From Candidatus Bipolaricaulota bacterium (lineage in GTDB: Bacteria; Bipolaricaulota; Bipolaricaulia; RBG-16-55-9; DRXL01), in contig JANXCC010000002.1 in the NCBI GenBank assembly GCA_025060395.1, positions 1-64,000 of the forward strand: a stretch of DNA of 64,000 nt, in the 5' to 3' direction. Both the position numbers and the translations under genes were made by a program. Under the pieces are notes generated by a model. That model had not been told where the DNA came from, searched no databases, and saw nothing but the letters and a program-made list of their open reading frames with translations. Below are positions 48,538-57,460 of the stretch, in pieces (within the stretch, counting starts at the first letter, position 1; every line of letters starts with the position of its first letter).

Positions 48538-49706
48538 CGTTTCACCCCCACCCAGATGAGATCCTCGGGGTCGTCGTGGCTCTCTGCGTACTCGATGATC
48601 TCAGTGATGACGTGCGGGGTGATGTCGCGCCCGCCTAAGCCCGCAACAAACCCGAAGATCGGCGGCCGATCACAGGCGTTATAGAGTGCCGCTTTGATCT
48701 CTTGTGCGAAGATTCCGCCCATGCCAAAGCTGATATTTCTGTCTATGACCGCGACTTTCCGGGCGTTGGCTACCGCCTCACGCACGAACTGGGCCGGGAA
48801 GGGCCGGAAGACCCGGATCTTGAGCAAACCTACACGGCGCCCTTCAGCACGAAGCTCGTCGATCACCTCGCGGGCCGTGCTCGTGACCGTCCCCGACGTC
48901 ACTAAGATCAAGTCAGCGTCGTCGGTCCGATAGGGCTCGATCAATCCGTAGCGTCGCCCAAAGAGCTCATGGTACTCTTCGTCGGCGCGGGCCCACTCTG
49001 CTAGGGCGTCTTCCATTGCCCGATGCATCTTGTAGCGTAACTCCATGTAGACATCAGGAGGAGCGAGCGCCCCAAACGAGTGCGGGTCGTTCACGTCTAA
49101 TTTATAGATGGGCTGATACGGCGGCAGATATTGATCGACGAGAGCCTGATCGGGGATCTCGACGGGCTCGGCTGTGTGCGAGAGGACGAACGCGTCCAGC
49201 ACCAGCATCGCGGGCATGAAGACCTTTTCCGCGACTTTATAGGCTTGAATGACCGTATCGAGAACCTCTTGGTTGCTCTCGCAGTAGACTTGCATCCAGC
49301 CGACGTCGCGCTGAGATAAGCTATCGTTCTGATCGGTCCAGACGGACCAAGGCGGGCCCATGGCTCGATTGATGTTGGCCATGACGATAGGAAGTCTTGC
49401 GCCGGCGGCCCAGTGGAGCATCTCATGCATAAGAGCTAAGCCATGGGCACTCGTTGCTGTGAATGTTCGCGCTCCTGCGCTGGCCGCGCCGATGAGGGCA
49501 GCCATCGCTGAGTGCTCAGACTCGACCTTGATAAACTTGGCGCGCAGCGTTCCGTTGGCGCAGAACTCGCTCAAGAGCTCGACGACTTGGGTCTGCGGCG
49601 TGATGGGATAAGCCGAGATCACCTGAGCCCGGGCGAGCATCACGCCATAGGAGACGGCGTGATTGCCGGTGACGACCTTCTTGGTTCCGGTCAGTATGGG
49701 CGTCAT
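48534..49706 (-). CDS. 2-oxoacid (pyruvate-like) ferredoxin oxidoreductase alpha subunit
   Basis: GNHAVSYGVMLARAQVISAYPITPQTQVVELLSEF; ATSAHGLALMHEMLHWAAG. Start 49706. Confidence 0.9.
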   Translation of the reverse strand: MTPILTGTKKVVTGNHAVSYGVMLARAQVISAYPITPQTQVVELLSEFCANGTLRAKFIKVESEHSAMAALIGAASAGARTFTATSAHGLALMHEMLHWAAGARLPIVMANINRAMGPPWSVWTDQNDSLSQRDVGWMQVYCESNQEVLDTVIQAYKVAEKVFMPAMLVLDAFVLSHTAEPVEIPDQALVDQYLPPYQPIYKLDVNDPHSFGALAPPDVYMELRYKMHRAMEDALAEWARADEEYHELFGRRYGLIEPYRTDDADLILVTSGTVTSTAREVIDELRAEGRRVGLLKIRVFRPFPAQFVREAVANARKVAVIDRNISFGMGGIFAQEIKAALYNACDRPPIFGFVAGLGGRDITPHVITEIIEYAESHDDPEDLIWVGVKR

Positions 49707-51358
49707 AGCTCCTCCTCGACGAGCGAGATCACGTTGCGGGGGCATTCTTCAGCGCAGACCCCGCAGCCCTTGCAGAAGTCATAATCGATCCGATAGGTAC
49801 CGTTCGTATGAGTGATGGCCGCATCGGGGCAGAAGACCCAGCAGTTATCGCAATTGTTGCAGACCCCGCACGAGAAACAACGGCTTGCTTCGGCGCGCGC
49901 TTGCGCCCCAGAGATCGCGCGCTTGGTCTCGACGAAGTTTGTAATTCTCTCTGAGATGGGGAGCTGAGGCGTGGAGACCCGCGGCGCATGGGTGAAGTAA
50001 TGGAAGTTGATGCGCAGCGCCTCTTCGAGCTTGTGGGGCTTGGGCGGGCGCTCGCCGCGCAAGAAGCTCTTGATGGCTTGCGCAGCTTCCTTGCCGGAGC
50101 GTATCGCTTGGGCAACAGTGCTTGGGCCGGTCTGGGCGTCGCCGCCGATGAAGATCCCAGCGCGCTCCAGTACCCCGTGAGCGCGCTCAATCACGATGCC
50201 CTCGCTCGTCTCCAGGTGCTCCGACAAGAACGACAGATCGGGCTCTTCGCCTACGGCCTTGAGGACACTATCAGCGCGCAGGACAAACTCCGAGCCAGGG
50301 ATGGGAATGGGGCGACGGCGCCCGCTGGCGTCGGGCTCCCCAAGCCTCATCCGAATACACTCCACCTCGAGCTTCCCATTGAGCCTGCGAATCGCGACTG
50401 GGGCGGCTAGGAACTCAAACTGTACTCCCTCATGCTCGGCTTCTTCGACCTCTTCAGCGATCGCGGGCATCTCCTCGCGCATGCGCCGATAGACGACGAG
50501 GGGCTGAGCCCCAAGTCTCAAGGCAGTACGAGCGCAGTCCATGGCTGTGTTGCCCCCGCCGATGATGAGCACGCGCGTGCCGACGGAGACAGCCTGACCA
50601 GCGTTGACAGCCTTGAGGAATTCGAGCCCTTGGAGAGCAAATTCTTCCCCTGGGATGTTGAGCGCACGGCCGCGATGCGCCCCTGTCGCGATGAAGACAG
50701 CGTCATGCTGCTCCCAGAGCCTCTCGATCGAGAGATCGTGCCCGATCGTGGTGTTCGTGCGGAACTCGACCCCCCAGTGAGCGATCAGCTCGATCTCGCG
50801 GTCTAAGACGTCTCGTGGGAGACGATACGACGGAATCCCCAAGCGGAGCATCCCACCGGGCTGGCTTGCCGCTTCAAAGACGGTGACGGCGTAGCCGTCT
50901 TTGGCCAGGAAGTACGCGCACGCTAGCCCTGCTGGGCCAGAGCCGACCACAGCGATCTTTTCAGATCGTTTCGGACGCTCTGGGATTTTGTCTTCGAGCT
51001 CGAAACACGCATCAGCGACGAAGCGCTCTATCGCAGCGATCGAGAGCGCTTCATCGAAGTTCTTTCGGTTACAAAAGCTCTCGCACGGATGATAGCAGAC
51101 CCTGCCGCAGACCCCTGGCAAGGGAGACGTCTCGCGGAAGAGCCGCCAGGCGTCTTCGTAGCGTCCTTCGGAGACGAGCGAGAGAATTCTTGGGATATCG
51201 TTGCCCACGGGGCAGGCGTTCTTGCACGGCGCGATCTTTTCCAGATAGATTGGGCGGAGGTACCGCCACCCTCCTGTACGGTTGTGTCCCATATCGGCAA
51301 GTGAGACGGCCATGGGGGGCATCTCGCGTTCGCTGGTGAAGACGATGGGCTTCTTCAT
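49703..51358 (-). CDS. GltD-like FAD/NAD(P)-binding oxidoreductase with C-terminal 2[4Fe-4S] ferredoxin (PorD-like)
   Basis: CKNACPVGNDIPRILSLV, VVGSGPAGLACAYFLAKDGYAVTVFEA, IIGGGNTAMDCARTALRLG; CGVCNNCDNCWVFCPDAAI...CKGCGVCAEECP. Confidence 0.88.
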   Translation of the reverse strand: MKKPIVFTSEREMPPMAVSLADMGHNRTGGWRYLRPIYLEKIAPCKNACPVGNDIPRILSLVSEGRYEDAWRLFRETSPLPGVCGRVCYHPCESFCNRKNFDEALSIAAIERFVADACFELEDKIPERPKRSEKIAVVGSGPAGLACAYFLAKDGYAVTVFEAASQPGGMLRLGIPSYRLPRDVLDREIELIAHWGVEFRTNTTIGHDLSIERLWEQHDAVFIATGAHRGRALNIPGEEFALQGLEFLKAVNAGQAVSVGTRVLIIGGGNTAMDCARTALRLGAQPLVVYRRMREEMPAIAEEVEEAEHEGVQFEFLAAPVAIRRLNGKLEVECIRMRLGEPDASGRRRPIPIPGSEFVLRADSVLKAVGEEPDLSFLSEHLETSEGIVIERAHGVLERAGIFIGGDAQTGPSTVAQAIRSGKEAAQAIKSFLRGERPPKPHKLEEALRINFHYFTHAPRVSTPQLPISERITNFVETKRAISGAQARAEASRCFSCGVCNNCDNCWVFCPDAAITHTNGTYRIDYDFCKGCGVCAEECPRNVISLVEEEL

Positions 51359-51933
51359 GCGATGCTCCTTTCGCGAGTCGCGGCGATCTTGACGGCCTCA
51401 TAAGCGGCGCGGGCGGCAGCCTGATTGCGCTCACGCTGACGGTCCGGGATCTTCTCGGCAATAGCGTCCAGGAGCGTCTCCAGGCGGACAAAGCCCGTCA
51501 GGCGCGCAAACGCTCCCAAGATCGCGGTGTTGACGATAGGGTTCGTCCGCGTGCCCAAATTATGGGCGACGGCGATCTCCCCAGCAGGCACGGTCGCGAC
51601 CAAGAACTTGCGGAGATTCGTGAAGCGTTCTGGGGGGGAGTCGCTATTGATCAAGATAGTGCCGTGGGGCTTGAGCCCCGCCGTGACGTCGACGGCTAAT
51701 AGGAGCGTTGGATCGAGGACGACGACGTGGTCGGGCTCATAGATCTGGCATCGTCGCCGGATGGGGGTGTCATCGAAGCGTAAGAAGGCCATGACAGGGG
51801 CGCCGCGGCGCTCCACCCCGAAGGCCGGGAAGGCTTGGACGAACTTGCCCTCCTTGAAGAGGGCCGCTGCGAGGATCTCCGAGGCGACGACAGCTCCTTG
51901 CCCACCCCGTCCGTGAAACCGCACTTCGATCAT
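51355..51933 (-). CDS. 2-oxoacid ferredoxin oxidoreductase gamma subunit
   Basis: MIEVRFHGRGGQGAVVASEILAAALFKEGKFVQAFPAFGVERRGAPV. Confidence 0.92.
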   Translation of the reverse strand: MIEVRFHGRGGQGAVVASEILAAALFKEGKFVQAFPAFGVERRGAPVMAFLRFDDTPIRRRCQIYEPDHVVVLDPTLLLAVDVTAGLKPHGTILINSDSPPERFTNLRKFLVATVPAGEIAVAHNLGTRTNPIVNTAILGAFARLTGFVRLETLLDAIAEKIPDRQRERNQAAARAAYEAVKIAATRERSIA

Positions 51934-52079
51934 GAGGATCAGCTCCTGTCCGGTCCCATCCTAGCGCTGCTCGGGCGAGTGACTCAATGATTTGCAGCAT
52001 ACGAAAAACTGCTGTTCGTCAAATTCCCATGGAGGGCATAAGCCGAATGGGATATAATGACGCAAGAAAGGAGGCGCCG

Positions 52080-52385
52080 ATGGCAGGATTTCGGCTGCGT
52101 GAAGGGGTAGGGATCGAGCTTTTTTTGCGGCGTTTGACGGAAGCAACCCTCGAGGAGATCGAAAAGCACTATGGGCCAGTGACGCCGGAGTTCAAGGGGC
52201 GCTTAGAGCGAGCGCTCAAGCACGTCCTGCACTATGAGATGGAGGCCTCTCCCCTGTGCGGCCTATCAACGACCTGTAACCCCTCGGAGGGCCTTCGTGC
52301 GCGTCCGTGGTCGAGGCAGGCCGCGGCATGGGGATTGGTCTCTCAAGCCGACCCGGAGCTAGAGAGATCTACCCCGAAGAGCTAA
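52080..52385 (+). CDS. Hypothetical protein (C-terminal part doubtful)
   Basis: AAGGAGGCGCCG-ATG start; first ~58 aa look coding. Confidence 0.45.
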   Translation: MAGFRLREGVGIELFLRRLTEATLEEIEKHYGPVTPEFKGRLERALKHVLHYEMEASPLCGLSTTCNPSEGLRARPWSRQAAAWGLVSQADPELERSTPKS

Positions 52386-53014
52386 TGCTTGGGCTCGATA
52401 GTGATCGTGAGGACAGCCCGGTCGATGACCTGGCCGGCGCGATCTTTTAAGACAGCGATGAGTTGAGTAGGTCCTGGGGGAAAGCGCGCGGGATTTGCGG
52501 CAAAGCCCACGGGCAAGCGGAGCCTCTGGGCCGGGCCCATACGGATCGCTCGTGGCCCAAAGAGCCTTTCGGTGCGGCCATCACCTTTGGAGATATACAG
52601 TTCCCCGATGACTTGCCAGTCACGCCTCTCGAGGTTTGTGAGGGTGATGAGAAACTCGATCCGTCCCGCGGGTGGTATGTGGAGAGGACCTAAGGGGTCG
52701 AGGCGGATGGCGCGCCCAACGATGACAGCCGGCTCTTCCTGGGTCTTCGAGCTAGGAGCTGCTGGCTGGGGACCGTGAACGAGTCGTCGGACCGGGGAGC
52801 GAGGGGGGAAGCGCAGCGGGTCGATGAAGTCCGAGCCATCTTCCAGAGTCTGTTGGGATTGCATGGGCTCGGCGAGTCCCGCCGGAGCGCTCTGAGGCGG
52901 CAAGGCCGAGGGTTGCTGGGGTATGGGCTGGGAGACGGACCATCCCATAAGCACAGTCATCACGACGATGAGCGTGAGGGCACTCCCGCGCTGTGCCCGC
53001 TTGATCTTCTTCAT
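52382..53014 (-). CDS. Hypothetical secreted/membrane-anchored protein
   Basis: N-terminal TM/signal, Pro-rich linker, Ig-like region IEFLITLTNLERRDWQVIGELYI. Confidence 0.55.
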   Translation of the reverse strand: MKKIKRAQRGSALTLIVVMTVLMGWSVSQPIPQQPSALPPQSAPAGLAEPMQSQQTLEDGSDFIDPLRFPPRSPVRRLVHGPQPAAPSSKTQEEPAVIVGRAIRLDPLGPLHIPPAGRIEFLITLTNLERRDWQVIGELYISKGDGRTERLFGPRAIRMGPAQRLRLPVGFAANPARFPPGPTQLIAVLKDRAGQVIDRAVLTITIEPKH

Positions 53015-53310
53015 GGTGTGCTCATCTTATGCGAAGCAAAGCGAGATTCCAATGAGAAAGGCCCTCTTTCGTGACGAAGTCCGATACTCTTCTTGGGGAC
53101 ACAAGCCCTCAACCTTATAAGAGAGTGGACACAAAAAGAGCGACCCCCCGGCCGTGCGTGAGCCAGGGGGCTGCTGATCGGAGGTTTCCGCCAATGTTTA
53201 GAAGATCGGCTCCAAGTATAAAAGTCCCTCAAGCCCCAGGGGAGGAGCCGTGTCTGCTTCAGGCGCGTGAACCCAAAACTTTTTTTAGGGACACGGGCAT
53301 GTAACGAGGA

Positions 53311-53922
53311 TCACCCAGCGTGGGCCAGCAGCTTGTGAAAGAGCGTTCGCGCGCGCTCGCGCGTCTCTTCGACCGTGCCTGAGGTGTCCAGGACGAAGTC
53401 AGCCTGAGGGAGAAGTAATTCTGAGGGAGTCTGGGCTTCGACGCGACGGCGCGCCTCCTCGGGGTCAAGCCCGCTGCGCTCGATGAGTCTCTGAATCTGG
53501 GTGTGGCGTGGGGCAGTCACTAAAATAACATAATCAAAAAAATCGCGCCGGACATAGGGCGATTCAAGCATAAGCGCTGCTTCGATGACCAAGAGCTTGG
53601 TGCCTTGAGCCCGATGCGACTGAGCGATCTTCTCTAGCGCTATTTGAACAGCCGGGTGTATGGTAGCGTTCACAAACTCTCGCGCTTCTGGATCAGAGAA
53701 GACGAGCGCGCCGAGTTTCTTTCGATCAATCTCGCCGTCTTCGGAGAGAATCTTTTCCCCAAAGTGCGCCACAAGCTTCTGGTAGGTCTCAGTGTTTTTT
53801 CTATATGTCTCCCAAGCGACCTTGTCAGCGTCAACGACGGCGACCCCAGGAAGCTTTGCGGCTTCTTGAGCGACAAGGCTCTTCCCTACAGCAATGCCAC
53901 CGGCTATACCAACGATCAGCAT
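53311..53922 (-). CDS. coaE: Dephospho-CoA kinase
   Basis: VGIAGGIAVGKSLVAQEAAKLPGVAVVDADKVAWETY; LLVIEAALMLES. Confidence 0.93.
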   Translation of the reverse strand: MLIVGIAGGIAVGKSLVAQEAAKLPGVAVVDADKVAWETYRKNTETYQKLVAHFGEKILSEDGEIDRKKLGALVFSDPEAREFVNATIHPAVQIALEKIAQSHRAQGTKLLVIEAALMLESPYVRRDFFDYVILVTAPRHTQIQRLIERSGLDPEEARRRVEAQTPSELLLPQADFVLDTSGTVEETRERARTLFHKLLAHAG

Positions 53923-53923
53923 T

Positions 53924-54625
53924 CTATGAGTGTGCTTTGTCTTCAAAGCTTAGAAGCTCGCGCCAGCGTCGATAGAGCTCAGCCGTGGCGCGCACGTCGT
54001 CAAAACAATATTGAGCGATCTCGCGATACTTGCCCTCGGCAAAGAGTTTGTTAATCTGCGGGCCGGAGAGACGCCCCTTGGGGCTTGTGATGCCGAACGC
54101 TTTACAATAAAAATCAAGATTGAATCGTCGGATCGCGCCGTGGAACGTCAATTCTTCTAGCAGATCTATATGCTTGGCATCGAAGCGCGAGGGCATCAAG
54201 TCTCGCGATGGTTTGATACCCAGAATCGCCGAGCGCAGCAGTAAAAATGGGCAATCGAAGCCCCGGCCGTTGAACGTGATGATCTGTCTGTAAAGGCGCA
54301 CGTCTTCCCAGAATCTCGTCAGAATCTCTCTTTCGCTGCCTGACTCGAACTCGATGAGAGTATCTTCAGAGCGCCAGGACTCCTTCGTTGGTGCTTGGTA
54401 GTAGACGCGGCCCCTTTGGCTTTGGACGTTGAGCATCCCGATGGCGACGACCTGGGCCGTGAACGGATAGAGATTGAGCTGGGCGATGAGGTCTTCGCGT
54501 TTGCGCTCTTGGCGTTCTGGGGTCTCTTCGCGCTCAGCCCATTTCAAGAGATATTCTCTCTGGGCTTCATCGAAAGATTCGATGGGCAACCCCACGGTCT
54601 CGATGTCGAGGACGAGCTGAGCCAT
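53924..54625 (-). CDS. PolB-like 3'-5' exonuclease (RNase H fold)
   Basis: LVLDIETVGLP, IITFNGRGFDCPFLLLRSAI, YCFDDVRATAELYRRW. Confidence 0.85.
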   Translation of the reverse strand: MAQLVLDIETVGLPIESFDEAQREYLLKWAEREETPERQERKREDLIAQLNLYPFTAQVVAIGMLNVQSQRGRVYYQAPTKESWRSEDTLIEFESGSEREILTRFWEDVRLYRQIITFNGRGFDCPFLLLRSAILGIKPSRDLMPSRFDAKHIDLLEELTFHGAIRRFNLDFYCKAFGITSPKGRLSGPQINKLFAEGKYREIAQYCFDDVRATAELYRRWRELLSFEDKAHS

Positions 54626-54632
54626 AGAGCTA

Positions 54633-55424
54633 TTATAATTCTTTATGAGCGTGCTCGACCAGTCGCGCCCAGTCGAGGGGCACACCGTGAGACGATTCAT
54701 TGCGAATGTGTAGAAAGAACTCGATATTCCCTGCTGGTCCCCTGATGGGTGAGTGCGTCGCGTTCACGACTGAGAGCTTCAGCGTTTCTTCTGCGAAGCG
54801 CACCAGGTCTTCCAAGACGCGTTGATGCACGGATGGATCTCTGACAACGCCGCGCCGAACGTGCTCTCGACCCGCTTCAAATTGGGGTTTTACGAGAGAG
54901 ATCAGATCGCCCTGGGGCTTGACGATCTGGGTGAGCGGGGGCAAGATCAGCTTGAGCGAGATGAACGAGACATCTACTGTTGCGATGTCAACGAGTTCGC
55001 CGATCTGTTGGGGCTGCAAATACCGGGCGTTAATCTCTTCTAAGACAACGACTCTTGAGTCGGTGCGCAGCTTCCAATCGAGCTGCCCTTTGCCCACGTC
55101 AACAGCGTAGACTTTTTTTGCTCCGTGCTGGAGCAGACAATCTGTGAATCCCCCGGTCGAAGCGCCAACGTCTAGGCAGACTTTGTTCGTGACGTCTATC
55201 TGAAATGCGCGAAGCGCTTTCTCTAATTTTAACCCACCTTGGCTGACGTAGCGGGGAGTCTCTTTGACTTCGATCTGCGAATCAACAGAGACTTGAGCGC
55301 CAGGCTTGTCTATGATTTGTCCGTTGACAAGCACTAAGCCAGCAGAGATAGCCCGCTGGGCTTGAGCGCGGGAGCTAAAGAGCCCACGATCTACGAGCAA
55401 AAGATCCAGACGTCGTTTGGACAT
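54633..55424 (-). CDS. tlyA: TlyA-family rRNA 2'-O-methyltransferase
   Basis: KRRLDLLLVDRGLFSSRAQAQRAISAGLVLVNG, CLDVGASTGGFTDCLLQHGAKKVYAVDVGKGQL. Confidence 0.93.
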   Translation of the reverse strand: MSKRRLDLLLVDRGLFSSRAQAQRAISAGLVLVNGQIIDKPGAQVSVDSQIEVKETPRYVSQGGLKLEKALRAFQIDVTNKVCLDVGASTGGFTDCLLQHGAKKVYAVDVGKGQLDWKLRTDSRVVVLEEINARYLQPQQIGELVDIATVDVSFISLKLILPPLTQIVKPQGDLISLVKPQFEAGREHVRRGVVRDPSVHQRVLEDLVRFAEETLKLSVVNATHSPIRGPAGNIEFFLHIRNESSHGVPLDWARLVEHAHKEL

Positions 55425-55486
55425 AGTCTTCTTTATTTTGAATTCCTTACCAAACCCATTATACTTTGTGCTAAGAGGGGATGAAT

Positions 55487-57460
55487 ATGGAGCTCAAGCA
55501 ACAACGTAAGCGATGGCCCTGGGGCCTCGTCTTTGTAGGGATCATTTTCGCGATCTTCATGGTCTTCCAAGTACGGGCGTGGATCGAAAAGCCCCGACAG
55601 ACTAAGCCGATCACGTATCTGTTTGATCAGCCCGTAACTGTTCGATTAGAAACGAACGAAGACTGGTTACGGGGCGTGGTGTGGATCAAGCCTCGGCTGT
55701 GGACGCAGAGTGCGGCGTTCTCTCCTGATGGGCAGTTCATCGCTGTGCCTATGGGCTTTGGGATGATCGGGATCTTGCGCGCACAAGACGGCAGCTTGGT
55801 GCGCATGATGGCAGCACGTAAGAGTCGAATCGAATGGGTCGCTTTTTCGCCCGATGGGCGGTTTTTGGCTTCTAGAGATGATGAGGAGATTCAGCTATGG
55901 AGCATTGCCGACGGGAAGACCGAGATCGTAAAGAGATTTCCTTGCAAAATATACCATCCATGGGGTGAGCAAGCTGTGTTCTCGCCCGATGGGCGCTTGC
56001 TGGCCGCTGGATGTGAAACCACCGTTAAAATATGGGAGCTCGAAACCGACCACGTAAGCACTATCCCTGCAGGAGGGCAGCCCACTTTATTTTCTTCTTC
56101 CGTGGCATTCTCTGACGATGGGCAGCTGATCGCCTCCAGCGACTTCAGGGATGGAACTATTAGGGTCTGGCGAGCGAGGGACGGAACGGAGCTTTTTGCG
56201 ATTAAAGAGCAAAAAACTTTTGGTCCTGTGAATCTCTCACTAAGAGGATCGCTGCTTGCGTCTGCAACCCCAGAAGGCGTGATCAAGCTGTGGCGTTTGC
56301 CTGAAGGGAGTCTTGTACGGACTATCTCTGCACATCGCAAAGCAAAATTGACCCCTGTCGTGCTCTTCTCGCCGAGCGGTGATATGCTCGCTTCAAGCTC
56401 TGGGGAGACTATCAAGCTTTGGAGCCCTGAGGGACGGTTTCTCGGACGGCTCGACTGGCAAGCCGGCTGGCCTCTGGCTTTCTCGCCTGATGGGAAATAT
56501 TTGCTTTCAGGAGGGACTACGCTTAAGCTCTGGCAGCTCTCTGATAGATCTTTGAAGCTGAACCTTGGAGGGATTCATCCTTTGTGGACAGTGGGGGAAG
56601 GGGTAGAAGCGCTTGCGTTCTCCGCAGATGGGTCCTTGCTTGCTTCTTCGTTTTCAGATAATTCTGAAGAGGGCGTGAAGCTGTGGCGGATGCCCAAGGG
56701 GCGTCTTGAGGGGATATTACCTACACGGGGACATGCCTTGGCCTTCTCTCCTGACGGTCAGCTTCTCGCAGTAGTCGAGCCTCAAGCCGTTACGCTCTGG
56801 CGCATAGCCGACGGAAAGCGTGTGCGTTCTCATTCGTGTCGTGTGACAAGCTTCACGGGTTATTTAGTAGCTTTCTCGCCTGATGGGGCGCTTCTTGCTG
56901 CTGCATGTGAGCATCAAATTATAGCATGGAATGTCTCAGATGGCAGCCAGTTCTTTTCCGCAAGAAGCTGGAGAGTAGGAGGAATCGCCTTCTCGCCCGA
57001 TGGCCAGTTGCTCGCGGTCAACGGCACGGGTGTGAAGCTCTACAGTGCTCGCGACGGCAAGGAAGTGCGCACGCTTCTCCAGGCTAGTTATTGCTTGGGC
57101 AGTTGTGCTGTGGCCTTTTCAACCGATGGCCAGCTTGTCGCTGCCTCTCCTGACGGTGACAGTATTACGGTGTGGCGGGTTTCAAATGGCCAGGAGGTAC
57201 GCAGCTATGTAACTCAGTCGGAGTATTGGAGTGATATTCAAGCACTAGCTTTCGTCCCTAGCAGCAAGATTGTTGCTATTGCTGAGGGTGAAGTGATCAA
57301 GTTATGGGACGTTGAGAATGACCAATGGGTTGGCATTCTCCAAGGACACGGAGGCTCGATCGATAGTCGGATCAAAACCTTAGCTGCCTCTCCAGACGGC
57401 AAGTATCTAGCCTCCGGTGGCAGCGATGGCCTAGCGCTCTGGCAAATACAAAACCGATGA
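55487..57460 (+). CDS. Membrane-anchored WD40 beta-propeller protein
   Basis: N-terminal TM helix; repeated AFSPDGQLLA...VKLWR units. Confidence 0.88.
   Translation: MELKQQRKRWPWGLVFVGIIFAIFMVFQVRAWIEKPRQTKPITYLFDQPVTVRLETNEDWLRGVVWIKPRLWTQSAAFSPDGQFIAVPMGFGMIGILRAQDGSLVRMMAARKSRIEWVAFSPDGRFLASRDDEEIQLWSIADGKTEIVKRFPCKIYHPWGEQAVFSPDGRLLAAGCETTVKIWELETDHVSTIPAGGQPTLFSSSVAFSDDGQLIASSDFRDGTIRVWRARDGTELFAIKEQKTFGPVNLSLRGSLLASATPEGVIKLWRLPEGSLVRTISAHRKAKLTPVVLFSPSGDMLASSSGETIKLWSPEGRFLGRLDWQAGWPLAFSPDGKYLLSGGTTLKLWQLSDRSLKLNLGGIHPLWTVGEGVEALAFSADGSLLASSFSDNSEEGVKLWRMPKGRLEGILPTRGHALAFSPDGQLLAVVEPQAVTLWRIADGKRVRSHSCRVTSFTGYLVAFSPDGALLAAACEHQIIAWNVSDGSQFFSARSWRVGGIAFSPDGQLLAVNGTGVKLYSARDGKEVRTLLQASYCLGSCAVAFSTDGQLVAASPDGDSITVWRVSNGQEVRSYVTQSEYWSDIQALAFVPSSKIVAIAEGEVIKLWDVENDQWVGILQGHGGSIDSRIKTLAASPDGKYLASGGSDGLALWQIQNR

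Noticed and set aside
53133-53170. Rho-independent terminator on the minus strand
   Set aside because: Strong hairpin is present but the T-tract starts about 6 nt after the stem; not convincing enough to annotate as a terminator.
55891-56415. 174-aa minus ORF
   Set aside because: Antisense to WD40 repeats; periodicity comes from the repeats.
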